A stretch of 64,000 nt of DNA, from assembly GCA_028819005.1 (NCBI GenBank), contig JAPPMP010000042.1, positions 1 to 64,000 on the forward strand, written 5' to 3'. Origin of the DNA: Acidimicrobiaceae bacterium (GTDB lineage Bacteria; Actinomycetota; Acidimicrobiia; Acidimicrobiales; Aldehydirespiratoraceae). The translations under genes were made by a program, and so were the position numbers. Every line of letters starts with the position of its first letter. The stretch's first letter is position 1. The notes beneath the pieces were generated by a model. The model was not told where the DNA came from, did no database searches, and saw only the letters and a program-made list of their open reading frames with translations. This document shows positions 27,584 through 37,110 of the stretch, piece after piece.

Positions 27584-29152
27584 CTAGTTGACGCCTCTGC
27601 CGTGGTCTTCCCAGTAAGGCGCTCGTAGCTCCCGTTTGAGAACTTTCATCGCACCCGAAAGGGGCAGCGGCTCGCTGCGGAACTCCACAGACTTCGGGAC
27701 TTTGTAGCCCGCGATCGACTCCCTCGCGAAGGCTTGGATCTCTTCTTCGCTCGTCTCGGTCCCCTCGGCACAGACCACGACTGCGTGGACCTGTTCTCCC
27801 CAGGTGTCGTGCGGGATGCCGATCACAGCGACCTGCGCTACCGCTGGATGTTTGGAAATGGCACTCTCGACCTCGGCCGAGTAGACGTTCTCACCGCCGG
27901 TGACGATCATGTCCTTGACACGGTCGACGAGGAACAGATAACCGTCTTCATCGAGATATCCGGCGTCCCCCGTGTGGTACCAGCCGCCTTCGAAGGCTTC
28001 CGCGGTCGCGGTCGGCTTCTGCCAGTACTCCTGCATGAAGTTGCCGCCCTTGGCCCACACTTCGCCCGTTTCACCTCGTGCGACTTCGTTGCCGGATTCG
28101 TCGCGGATCGACAGCAGAACTCCAGGGACGGCCCTGCCCGCGGAACGTAGACGATCACCGCCATCTCGGTGTTCCTTGGCTCCGAGCATGGTGAGCACCG
28201 CAGAACACTCGGTCATCCCGTAGCCCTGCAGAACCTCCATCTCGGGCCAGGTCGACAGGATGGTGTCGAGGATGGCCGCAGGCATGGGACTCGCGCCGTA
28301 GAGGAGTTGTTTCACGGAGTTGAGACGGTCCGGTGAGAAATCGGGATGTTGCAGCATCATTCCGATCATGGTGGGGACCATCACGGTCTGGGTCACGCCG
28401 TGGGCCTCGATCAGAGCCATGGCGCCCGCGGGATCGAACATCGGGATGCTGACAGCGGTGCCCCCGCTTGACGGCGTCCCCAAAATTGCGCCCATCGTTG
28501 CCGCGTGGAACATCGGTGTTTGGACGAGGTTGACGGCATCGTCGTCGAACCCGAACACGATGGCGATGTGGTACAGGTTGAGCATCTCAGCCCGGTTGTC
28601 GACAAGAACACCCTTGGGCAGCCCTGTGGTTCCGCCGGTATACATGAGCACGACGGGATCTTCTTCCTCGGGTTCTTCGGGCACAGATGAGTCGGCACCG
28701 TCGATCAAGTCCTCGTAGGTGAGGTCGTGGGGAACGTCACCCTCGCCGATGAGCACGACGCTGCGAACGCTGTGCGGTTCTTCGCTCGACTCGAGGACCT
28801 GTTGTATTGCGGCCGCGAAGTAAGCGTCGGCGAAGATCACTTCGGTACCGGAGTTGCGAAGGATGTAGTCGAGTTCCGCACCGGCGAGACGCAGGTTGAG
28901 CGGGTTGATGATCCCGGCGCCGAGGAAGGCAGCGTGGTACAGCTCCAGGTACTGGTGGCTGTTGAGCGCCATCACCGCGAATCGGTCGGAGCGGGTTACG
29001 CCCAGGCGGTCTTTGAGTGCGTTGCTCAGTCGGAAGACACGATCAGCGTGCTCGGCGTAGCCGGCTCGGTACCCCCCGTCGATGATCAGGGTCTTGTCGG
29101 CGTAGCGGTCCACTGCGGGAAGCAGGCTGCGGTGATAGATGAGCTCTTTCAT
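27584..29152 (-). CDS. Acyl-CoA synthetase / AMP-dependent ligase
   Basis: VLMYTGGTTGLPKGVLV, QGYGMTECSAVLT, YHTGDAGYLDEDGYLFLVDRVKDMIVTGGENVYS. Confidence 0.96.
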   Translation of the reverse strand: MKELIYHRSLLPAVDRYADKTLIIDGGYRAGYAEHADRVFRLSNALKDRLGVTRSDRFAVMALNSHQYLELYHAAFLGAGIINPLNLRLAGAELDYILRNSGTEVIFADAYFAAAIQQVLESSEEPHSVRSVVLIGEGDVPHDLTYEDLIDGADSSVPEEPEEEDPVVLMYTGGTTGLPKGVLVDNRAEMLNLYHIAIVFGFDDDAVNLVQTPMFHAATMGAILGTPSSGGTAVSIPMFDPAGAMALIEAHGVTQTVMVPTMIGMMLQHPDFSPDRLNSVKQLLYGASPMPAAILDTILSTWPEMEVLQGYGMTECSAVLTMLGAKEHRDGGDRLRSAGRAVPGVLLSIRDESGNEVARGETGEVWAKGGNFMQEYWQKPTATAEAFEGGWYHTGDAGYLDEDGYLFLVDRVKDMIVTGGENVYSAEVESAISKHPAVAQVAVIGIPHDTWGEQVHAVVVCAEGTETSEEEIQAFARESIAGYKVPKSVEFRSEPLPLSGAMKVLKRELRAPYWEDHGRGVN

Positions 29153-29185
29153 CTATTGACTATGCCCGAGCATCGACGGAAAACG

Positions 29186-29222
29186 GCACAGGCGACCACC
29201 CGAAACGGGCGGTCGCCTGTGC
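29186..29222 (-). terminator. Rho-independent-like hairpin downstream of substrate-binding protein
   Basis: gcacaggcgaccaccc-gaaac-gggcggtcgcctgtgc (one mismatch), followed on the minus strand by cgTTTTcc. Confidence 0.75.
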
Positions 29223-29259
29223 TTGTGTTCAGTTATGAAGCCCGTGGGCTATTCCCGGT

Positions 29260-30756
29260 CTAGGGGAAGACGTCGATGAGGTCAGTCACCGGTACGGTCT
29301 GGCCGTCGCCCTCGGTGTGGTCGTAGGCGGCGAGCCGCACCAGATCATCTGCACCGAGCTTGGTGGCGCTGAGCGAGGCAGCACCGCCAGGAAGCGTGAA
29401 GTCGGTGAGGCTCTCAGCCCCTGCCTTGAAACTGTCGTGGGTGAGGTTGACCCCGGCAGCGGTGGCAATCTCCACGAACAGCGCCAGATGGCGACAGTAG
29501 CGTCGGACCGGGTTGAACCAGTTCTCCTCGCCTTCGGCGTAGTCGGTCGGCGGCCGGAGGTCGGCGTCGGGCATGGCTGCTGCGACCACGTCGTTGCATG
29601 CCGATTGATAGAGCGGGTGCTCGTATATCTCGGTGTCGGTCGGGCCGAGCGAAGTGAGCACCCCGTCGGCGATCGACTTGTCGGTGATCGTCTCGCCGAG
29701 GTTGTTGAGCCCACCGGGGTTGTTGTTCCACACCGGGACCTGCCCGTTGAGGCCCGCCAATCCGATACCGCGGATTGTGGCTGCGGGATTGCCCGGGATC
29801 ATGATTGCTTCGGCGCCTGACTCCTTGAAGCGCTCCAGAATAACTTCCAGCTGCTGGTTCTGAGCAAGGGTCTCGCCGTCGTTGGCCTCGATGATCGAGC
29901 GACCGACCACGTTGGCGCCGCGCGCTTCGAAAGCTGCGATAACCGGGTCGACAGTGGCCTCGGCGGCCCGTCCGGCGATTACGTAGACCGGCATCCCCTC
30001 GGTCAGGCGACCGGTCTCGACCAGCAGTCCGAGAAGGTTTTCAGTCGAGAATTCGATGGTGGGGCCGGGGTGATACCAAGGAGCCCGGGACTGTTCGAGT
30101 TCGGCCGCGTTGATTTCGCCTCCGATGAGGATGGTCTCGTTCAGGCCGGTGATGCAGGGGTCCGCGGTTCCAGCGAGTGGTCCGACGAAACCGCCGAGCA
30201 CAGCGAATGTCTCGTTGTCCTCGGTGAGAGCAGTGCATACGCGTTCGGCGTCCACAGGGTCGATCGGGCTGTAATACTCATACACCGCTTCAACAGTTCG
30301 GCCGTTGATGCCGCCGTTGGCGTTGAGGTTGGCGATCAGAGCTTCCCAGACGCCCTGCTGGTCTCCCCAGCCTGCTGGTGACAGGTTGATATCGACAAGA
30401 AGCTCAAAGTTGAGCATTGCGACGCCGACGGTGATCGTGTCTTCGGTGACGCCTCTCCATGAGGCGGTACGAGGTTCGGGTTCGGGCTCTGGTTCGGCCA
30501 TGTCGTCGCCGTCGTCTGCCATGTCGCCGTCGTCGTCGCTGTCTGCCATGTCATCGCTGTCGGCCATGTCATCGTCGTCTGCCATGTCGTCGCTGTCGTC
30601 GGCCATGTCATCGTCGTCTGCCATGTCGCCGCCGCCGTCACCGCTCACTGGTTCGGCGTCGTCGCCGTCGTCGCCTCCGCAGGCAGCGGCCAGCAAAAGG
30701 AAGCTGAGCAGAAGCGCCAGAAGGCGCAAGATCGTGTTCGGTCGCTTGCGAGTCAT
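29260..30756 (-). CDS. ABC transporter substrate-binding lipoprotein with Asp/Met-rich linker
   Basis: Signal with LLLAAACGGD lipobox; (DDMADDD)n linker; periplasmic-binding fold. Confidence 0.9.
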   Translation of the reverse strand: MTRKRPNTILRLLALLLSFLLLAAACGGDDGDDAEPVSGDGGGDMADDDDMADDSDDMADDDDMADSDDMADSDDDGDMADDGDDMAEPEPEPEPRTASWRGVTEDTITVGVAMLNFELLVDINLSPAGWGDQQGVWEALIANLNANGGINGRTVEAVYEYYSPIDPVDAERVCTALTEDNETFAVLGGFVGPLAGTADPCITGLNETILIGGEINAAELEQSRAPWYHPGPTIEFSTENLLGLLVETGRLTEGMPVYVIAGRAAEATVDPVIAAFEARGANVVGRSIIEANDGETLAQNQQLEVILERFKESGAEAIMIPGNPAATIRGIGLAGLNGQVPVWNNNPGGLNNLGETITDKSIADGVLTSLGPTDTEIYEHPLYQSACNDVVAAAMPDADLRPPTDYAEGEENWFNPVRRYCRHLALFVEIATAAGVNLTHDSFKAGAESLTDFTLPGGAASLSATKLGADDLVRLAAYDHTEGDGQTVPVTDLIDVFP

Positions 30757-30877
30757 TCTCCCCCCAGGGTGTCAGTACAAACTCAAGCTCGCAGTATAAA
30801 GGTGTCGCGGATCACAGGCGAAATCGGCCTGCCCGGTTGGCTTGTCTATCGCGGTCGAACGATCGAATCACCGTTAG

Positions 30878-30982
30878 AGCGCGCGCAAATAGGCAGGCCT
30901 TCGAGTTGCAGCCCGTTGTCCCCGCTCTTGGCTCGCTTCGCTCCACCCCCGCTCTTGTTCGCCGCGCTCACCGGCCGCTCGG
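30878..30982 (-). repeat. Dispersed ~105-bp repeat (inverted copy of 801-905)
   Basis: See 801-905. Confidence 0.85.
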
Positions 30983-31265
30983 GCGCGGGCGGGCCAGCGT
31001 GGCCGTGACCTGCACCTGCACCTGCACCTGCACCTGCACCTGCACCTGGTCCTTCACCGGCCGCTCGGGCGCGGGCGGGCCCAGTAGCCTGAACAACGCC
31101 GAAGGGGGAGCCAGGACGCGGCTGCTCGGGCGCGGGCGGGCCTAGTCCGTAACCCTGCACATGTGCTCGTCTCCTTCACCGGCTGCTCGGGCGCGGGCGG
31201 GCACAGTCCGCAACCCTGCACATGTGCTCGTCTCGTTCACCGGCCGCTCGGGCCACGGCCCCGCA
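30967..31265. repeat. GC-rich array of CACCGGCYGCTCGGGCGCGGGCGGGC at 61-bp spacing with internal CTGCAC hexamer expansion
   Basis: CTCGGGCG cores at 30978, 31064, 31125, 31186, 31247 (spacing 86, 61, 61, 61); (cctgca)n at ~31010-31048. Confidence 0.88.
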
Positions 31266-31313
31266 AATCAAGCCGTTCGCACTCGGAATCCTCTGTCTGT
31301 TTGCGGGGCCTCA

Positions 31314-32615
31314 TCAGTTGTCGCGATTGGCCAACAACGCGATGCCGCGGACGGTTGTTTCGTGATCTGGAGCAGGGTGAATCTCCAGAGCGGTCGTCTC
31401 CCGGACGGCTTCAAGCAGCACCTGCGACTGGCTCAATCCGCCGTCCACCAACAGCGTGCCGGTTACGTCCATGTGGGCGGTCAACTCAGCTACCCGAGTG
31501 GCGATCCCTCTCAGAGCGCCAAGGACGACGTCGGCGGCCGTGGTCTCCAGCCCGATCCCGCGGATCGTACCCCGAGCTTCAGGATCCTGGTGAGGCGAAC
31601 CGAGTCCCGCCAATGAGGGGACGAACTCCACTCCGGGCGAACCGGAGCGGGCGACTTCATCGAGATGTTCGACGCGATCCAGCAAACCAGCCCTGACCAG
31701 CCATTCGATCACCGAACCCGCGGTCAGGATCGAGCCCTCCACCAAGAACTCGTCGACGAGCACTCCGTCGACGGTGCGGCGCCACAACGGCAAGGCGTAA
31801 CAACCGGTTGGGGCATCGGCAATGGTCGAGCCGGTGCCGACATCGAGCATGCCTGAGCTACCGAGCGTGAGTTTTGCAGTCCCGTCGACCATGCCGTGAG
31901 CCGCACACGCGGCCATCTGATCCCCACACCGGGCCGCTAGCGGGACAGCCGCACCGACGAGTTCCGGGTCGCAATGACCGACGGTCTCATCTGACGCCGC
32001 AACGGTTGCCATCGCTTCGCGAGGCACCCCGAACAAGGCCAGCACATCGTTCGACCAGTCACCGCCGTACAGGTCGTACAAGCCCGTTGCCCCTGCATTC
32101 GAAGGATCCGTGACGCAAACCGCTCCACCGCTCAACGCCCAAGTCAGCCAGGTATCGACGGTTCCGAAGCGAAGGGCACCCGTCGAATGAGCGTGGGCGA
32201 CAGAGTCGTCATTGGCCATCAGCCACTCGAGTTTGGTGCACGAGGCCGAAGTGTTGAGGGGGATTCCGGCAGACACGAACTCCGCGACCCGCTCTTTGGT
32301 GCGAGTGTCCTGCCAGCCGATCAGCGGCCGCAGAGCGTGCCCGGTGTCTCCGTCCCAGGCGACAACGCTGGACCGTTGGTTGGTGATACCCAACGCGTCA
32401 ATATCGGCTGCTTGGAGGTCGGCCTCCGCCAAACTCCTGCGGAACACGGTCAAGGAGGTACTGACAAGCTCGTCGGGGTCCTGTTCGACGGCTCCGGCGA
32501 AAGGATGCCGAGAACCAAGAGTGGCACGGGCGATGCTGAGGCGTTCGCCGTTCCCGTCGAACACCGCTGAACGAACCGTGGTGGTGCCGACGTCGATCGC
32601 AGCTGTCAGACTCAT
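31314..32615 (-). CDS. FGGY-family carbohydrate kinase (glycerol kinase-like)
   Basis: AAIDVGTTTVRSAVFD, GITNQRSSVVAWD, LLVDGGLSQSQVLLE. Confidence 0.92.
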   Translation of the reverse strand: MSLTAAIDVGTTTVRSAVFDGNGERLSIARATLGSRHPFAGAVEQDPDELVSTSLTVFRRSLAEADLQAADIDALGITNQRSSVVAWDGDTGHALRPLIGWQDTRTKERVAEFVSAGIPLNTSASCTKLEWLMANDDSVAHAHSTGALRFGTVDTWLTWALSGGAVCVTDPSNAGATGLYDLYGGDWSNDVLALFGVPREAMATVAASDETVGHCDPELVGAAVPLAARCGDQMAACAAHGMVDGTAKLTLGSSGMLDVGTGSTIADAPTGCYALPLWRRTVDGVLVDEFLVEGSILTAGSVIEWLVRAGLLDRVEHLDEVARSGSPGVEFVPSLAGLGSPHQDPEARGTIRGIGLETTAADVVLGALRGIATRVAELTAHMDVTGTLLVDGGLSQSQVLLEAVRETTALEIHPAPDHETTVRGIALLANRDN

Positions 32616-34054
32616 GGTTCCGGCACTTTCAAGGGGATGGTTGCGCCGAGGAAATCGCTGTCGTCGACGGGGGGATACTCGCCGACTCGCAATCGGTACT
32701 CCCCTGGCTCAAGGTCGTCGATCGTGAACACGAAGGTGCCCCAGGACTCGAGCCAGCCGGTGGCGGTCAGGCCCCAACGGCTGCCGACACCCGGATTGAA
32801 CACTTGCGGTCCGGTGACCGTGGCGGCCGTTCCCGTTCCGTCGGAGTGCTGGATCTCAACAATGCCCGAAGATTCGAACCAACGGGAGTAGCCGCGCACG
32901 GTCAGAGGCAGCGTGACCTCGGTGGGGTTTTCGTAGTCGAGTTCGCCGGGCCAGACCACAAAGCTGCCTGAACGGGCGTGGAGTTGCGGGGCGGCCGAAG
33001 CCGACGGGTCGTCGTTGGCGCCTTGAGCGGGAATCACGTCGACCAGCAGACGAGCGGGGTCGCTCAACCTCTGTGCTGCGAACAGTGACGGCTGAGGTGC
33101 GTAGACGTCGATTACGAACTTGCCATCGGGGGCCCGCGCCACGATGGAAGCGAGGTTCCAACTGTCCTCGGATGCGGCGTCGAGACGCGCTCCCTCAAGT
33201 CCTGCGACGCTGATCCTTGCCCAGGTACCGAAGGCGTCGATAGTCAGATCTTCGGGCAGATCCGCGGCCAGCAGCCCACCGCTGTCGTAGTCCCACGCGC
33301 TGCCGAAAGCGATGTGCAAACGATCGCATCCCGGCCCGAGCAGGTGCCACATCTGTGCCACATGGTCGACTCGCGCCTCGCCGTGGCTGACTCCGGTCTC
33401 CCCGTTTATCGGTGCGGGGCCGACGGCTGTGCCGACTGTGGCGCAGGGGTCGTCGAAATAGGAGGTCTGCGCGGCGAAGTTGATTTCCAATCGGTCCGCT
33501 TCCACCCAACCGGTTAGTCGGCGACCCACCTTCAGCTCGCGCCAGGCACCCTCCTGCTCATCGGTTCGTATTGCGCCTGTGCCCTCGATGGCCACCCTTG
33601 GCACGGCGATCATAGCGACCCCGTCGTGTTCGACGCCCGGACCGGAGCGCAAGGTTGCGCGCAGCATGTCGCCCGCAGTCCCCGGATACCACTCGCCGTC
33701 TGCCACGAGGAGGTCGAACAGCAGTGGCGCTTCCTCGTGTCGTTCCGGTGCTGTGGTGGTGGGCGGCTCTGTGGTGGTGGGCGGTGCTGTGGTGGTGGGC
33801 GGTGCTGTGGTGGTGGGCGGTGCTGTTGTCGTGGTGATGGGTGGTGCCGCTGTTGTTGTCGTGGTGGCCGGCTCCGGGGCGGTCGTGTCGGGCGACACAG
33901 TTGTATCGATCGACACGGTCGCATCGGGTGCTGATGGAGAACTGTCATCGGGGCGGTCGGCGGAGTCGCCTCCGCAACCAGATATCAGCAGGGTCGCGCC
34001 GACGACCAGAGCCGCACCGCACCGCACGGACCAGGGTGCATCCGCGAGGCTCAC
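32612..34054 (-). CDS. Secreted lipoprotein with Thr/Pro-rich linker and C-terminal Ig/Gmad2-like domain; AMIN-like middle region
   Basis: LLISGCGGD lipobox; (PPTTTA)n linker from an 18-bp DNA repeat; RSGSFVVWPGELDYENPTEVTLPLTVRGYSRWFES C-terminus. Confidence 0.75.
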   Translation of the reverse strand: MSLADAPWSVRCGAALVVGATLLISGCGGDSADRPDDSSPSAPDATVSIDTTVSPDTTAPEPATTTTTAAPPITTTTAPPTTTAPPTTTAPPTTTEPPTTTAPERHEEAPLLFDLLVADGEWYPGTAGDMLRATLRSGPGVEHDGVAMIAVPRVAIEGTGAIRTDEQEGAWRELKVGRRLTGWVEADRLEINFAAQTSYFDDPCATVGTAVGPAPINGETGVSHGEARVDHVAQMWHLLGPGCDRLHIAFGSAWDYDSGGLLAADLPEDLTIDAFGTWARISVAGLEGARLDAASEDSWNLASIVARAPDGKFVIDVYAPQPSLFAAQRLSDPARLLVDVIPAQGANDDPSASAAPQLHARSGSFVVWPGELDYENPTEVTLPLTVRGYSRWFESSGIVEIQHSDGTGTAATVTGPQVFNPGVGSRWGLTATGWLESWGTFVFTIDDLEPGEYRLRVGEYPPVDDSDFLGATIPLKVPEP

Positions 34055-35445
34055 GGCACCAGGACCCCGGGGTTCATGAGGCCGTGGGGGTCAATCGCCT
34101 TTTTGACCGAACGCAGCATCGACAGGCCGCCGATTCCCAGTTCCTCGCGCATCCAGTCGCGGCGAACTCGTCCCACACCATGGTGATGGGCCAGACCTGC
34201 TCCTATGCCTGCGGCTGCGTTCATGGCTGCTGACCAGAATGCATCATAGGTCGATGTGTAGTCCTCGGGTGCTGCGGGTGTGGCCGCCACCGTGAAATAG
34301 AGATTCGCCCCCGAGCGATATGCGTGCGAGGAATGAGCGCTTGCTGCAACAACACCATCCACTGCTTCGAGAGCATCGATCACCGCGCGGTAGAGCTTCG
34401 GAAGCCGAGTCCAATCACCGGCGATCTCGATTGTGTCTGCGACGATCCCCTGAGCCAGCAACTCGTCCCAGGTGGGAACCGTGTTGCGATGTTCGAACCA
34501 GCCGTTCACGACCTCGGCTGAGGCTTTGGCGCCGCGGCTGGATTCACAGATGGTCGATACGGCGTCCACTTCGACCGCGGTCAATGCCGCTGGGCCCATG
34601 TGAGCCAAGATGAGCATCGCGTCGCCCTTGGGCAGGCGTTCGCGGAAATGCCGCCAGGATTCGCGACCGTCGTAGAGTCGCAGCACCGCGGGACGCCAAC
34701 CGGCTCGCATGAGCTTGCGGGCCGCTTCGAGTCCTGCCTCGAAGTCGCCGAAATGAAATGCCTGACGCGCTTCGGATTCAGGCTGTTGACGAACCGAGAA
34801 CGTGACCTCGGTGATCACCCCCAGAGTGCCCTCGCTGCCCATCAGAAGATGGCGCAGGTCCGGTCCCGCGCCGGCGCGCGGAGTGTCACGACTGCGATAG
34901 ATCGACCCGTCAGCGAGCACGGCTTCCAGCGAATACACCATGTCTTCAATGTTGCCGAAAGCGGTCGAGTACTGGCCCGAGGCTCTTGTCGCCACCCAAC
35001 CTCCAACCGTGGACAGCTCGATCGACTGGGGCCAGTGTCCGATGCTGAGGCCTTCGGACTGCATGCGTTTCTCTGCTTCTAGGCCGTTGGTGCCGGCGCC
35101 GAAAGCAGCGAGGAGATCGCTGGAAGAAAAAGCTCTCAACCCAGTCATCCGTTCCGTGCTCAACACGACCGCGTCGGCGCCGGCCAGCACTCCGCCAACC
35201 ACTCCTGATCCTCCGCCGCGCGGAATCATTGCTGTGTCGTGAGCGGAACAGGCGCGGACCACCTCGGCCAACTCTTCACTGCTGGTCGGGGCGCACACCG
35301 CCATCGGCGCAATGACTGGAGATCCCGCGGTGATCGGAATCTGTGATCGCATCCACGTATCACGAGCGCGGGCGCTGCGTTCGACTTCGGTTTGCAACAG
35401 GCCGTCGCCCAAGATCGCGGCCAGGTCATCTATGAGCTTGCTCAT
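34051..35445 (-). CDS. FAD-binding oxidase (alkyl-DHAP synthase/glycolate oxidase-like, PCMH-type FAD domain)
   Basis: MIPRGGGSGVVGGVL, IELSTVGGWVATRASGQYSTAFGNIEDMV, LMGSEGTLGVITEVT. Confidence 0.9.
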   Translation of the reverse strand: MSKLIDDLAAILGDGLLQTEVERSARARDTWMRSQIPITAGSPVIAPMAVCAPTSSEELAEVVRACSAHDTAMIPRGGGSGVVGGVLAGADAVVLSTERMTGLRAFSSSDLLAAFGAGTNGLEAEKRMQSEGLSIGHWPQSIELSTVGGWVATRASGQYSTAFGNIEDMVYSLEAVLADGSIYRSRDTPRAGAGPDLRHLLMGSEGTLGVITEVTFSVRQQPESEARQAFHFGDFEAGLEAARKLMRAGWRPAVLRLYDGRESWRHFRERLPKGDAMLILAHMGPAALTAVEVDAVSTICESSRGAKASAEVVNGWFEHRNTVPTWDELLAQGIVADTIEIAGDWTRLPKLYRAVIDALEAVDGVVAASAHSSHAYRSGANLYFTVAATPAAPEDYTSTYDAFWSAAMNAAAGIGAGLAHHHGVGRVRRDWMREELGIGGLSMLRSVKKAIDPHGLMNPGVLVP

Positions 35446-37070
35446 CGGGAAGCCCCGGACGCGCTTGCCGTCCGTGACGCGTCCGCCGCCTGAGACGCGA
35501 ATGCGAGTTCGTCGTCGAAATGACAGCGCACACTCGCCAGTTCGGCGCTGAGTCGTTCATCTGACCAACCAACCTGCACGGCCATCCGCTCAGCAATCGC
35601 GGTTGCCAGTTCCCAGCGGTGCTGGGGTACGAACCAGGCAACTCTCAGCCGACGATAAACGACGTCCACCAGCGTTATTGCCGCCTCAACTCGCACGGCC
35701 CAGTCAATTTCGCCTCCAACCACGGGCGCATCATCGACTAGGCGCCCGGGATCAAGTGAACGGATCTCTTCGGCCTCGCTGCCGTACAGGCGCCACAGCC
35801 GCAGAGCCTCTTGATCTCCAGGGTCGACAGACGTTGGATCGCCGCCGGGAATCGGGGCCGTACCGGGACCTTCCGGCAGGTCCTTGCCGAGTTGCTCGCC
35901 CACGACCTTGAGGACGTCTTCGGCCATGCGGCGAAAGCCTGTGAGTTTGCCGCCCGCAATGGAGATCATCCGACTGCGGCCGACTGTCACCTCGTCTTTG
36001 CGGGACAGCTCTTCTGGGGCCTTGCCTTTTGTGGCGATCAGCGGGCGCACTCCGGCCCAAGCTGCCACAACGTCGCTGGGTGTGAGAGGCTCGGCGTTGA
36101 AATAGCGGGTCAGAGGCTCCAACAGGTACTCAACGTCGTCCAGGTCGATCTCTGGCCACAGAGGACGGTCGCCGTAATAGCTGGTGTCAGTGGTGCCGAT
36201 GTACACGACATCGCCGCGGGGAATTGCAAAGATCGAACGCCGGTCCGGGGTGTTGCAGATGACCAGGTGGTTGATCGAGAACCGTTCGCGGGGCACGACC
36301 ACGTGGATCCCCTTTGAGAGGTGCAGCAGCGCTGCGGGCGGGTCTTGTTCCATGCGAGCGATCTCGTCGACCCATGGACCTGCGGCGTTGACCACGACGT
36401 CTGCGGCCACGCGCACTTCTCGCCCGGTGATCGAGCATTCGGCAGTCACCCCGTTGATCTGTCCGTTCCGGTCGTTGAGATCAGTCACCTTCAGACGGGA
36501 GGCCACGGCCGCACCAGACTGCGCCGCGGCCCGGAGAACCGCGAGCACGAGCCGAGCGTCGTCGGTCAGATATTCGCGGTAAGCGACCGCAGAATCGTAG
36601 ACGTCCGTCCGCAGAAGCGGTTCGCGGGCGTGGATCTCGTCCCGGCGCCAGAGTTGATGCCGATCTTCGCCGGCAACTGCACCCAACCGTTCGTAGGTTG
36701 TGATACCGGCACGAAACTTGGTGGCGGTCACACGGTTGCGAGCGGGTACGACCATCCAACACGGCTCAGCCAGATGGGGTGCCATGGCGTGGACCGCGGT
36801 GCGTTCGGTAACGGTCTTGCGGACCAGATCAACCTCCCCGCCGGCCAGGTACCGGAGCCCGCCGTGAATGAGTTTCGAGGATCGCCCGGAGGTGCCCGCG
36901 GCGAAGTCGTCGGCTTCCACAAGGGCTGTTCGCAATCCCCTGCCGGCAGCTTCGCGGGCGATCCCCGCACCTGTGATTCCCCCGCCGACCACAACCACGT
37001 CGTAGGCGTCCGACTCGAGTTCATCGAGCAGATCCGCTCGGCTCGCGGGGGTAAGGCGGGGATTGCTCAC
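35442..37070 (-). CDS. glpD: Glycerol-3-phosphate dehydrogenase
   Basis: DVVVVGGGITGAGIAREAAGRGLRTALVEADDFAAGTSGRSSKLIHGGLRYL. Confidence 0.95.
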   Translation of the reverse strand: MSNPRLTPASRADLLDELESDAYDVVVVGGGITGAGIAREAAGRGLRTALVEADDFAAGTSGRSSKLIHGGLRYLAGGEVDLVRKTVTERTAVHAMAPHLAEPCWMVVPARNRVTATKFRAGITTYERLGAVAGEDRHQLWRRDEIHAREPLLRTDVYDSAVAYREYLTDDARLVLAVLRAAAQSGAAVASRLKVTDLNDRNGQINGVTAECSITGREVRVAADVVVNAAGPWVDEIARMEQDPPAALLHLSKGIHVVVPRERFSINHLVICNTPDRRSIFAIPRGDVVYIGTTDTSYYGDRPLWPEIDLDDVEYLLEPLTRYFNAEPLTPSDVVAAWAGVRPLIATKGKAPEELSRKDEVTVGRSRMISIAGGKLTGFRRMAEDVLKVVGEQLGKDLPEGPGTAPIPGGDPTSVDPGDQEALRLWRLYGSEAEEIRSLDPGRLVDDAPVVGGEIDWAVRVEAAITLVDVVYRRLRVAWFVPQHRWELATAIAERMAVQVGWSDERLSAELASVRCHFDDELAFASQAADASRTASASGASR

Positions 37071-37110
37071 GCACTGTTTCTAGTCCAGTTCGCGGTGGTA
37101 GTATCGGCGA

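Noticed and set aside
33626-33934. Cys/Gly-rich ORF (CCGGGRLCGGGRCC)
   Set aside because: Reverse-strand reading of the Thr/Pro linker repeat of the lipoprotein.
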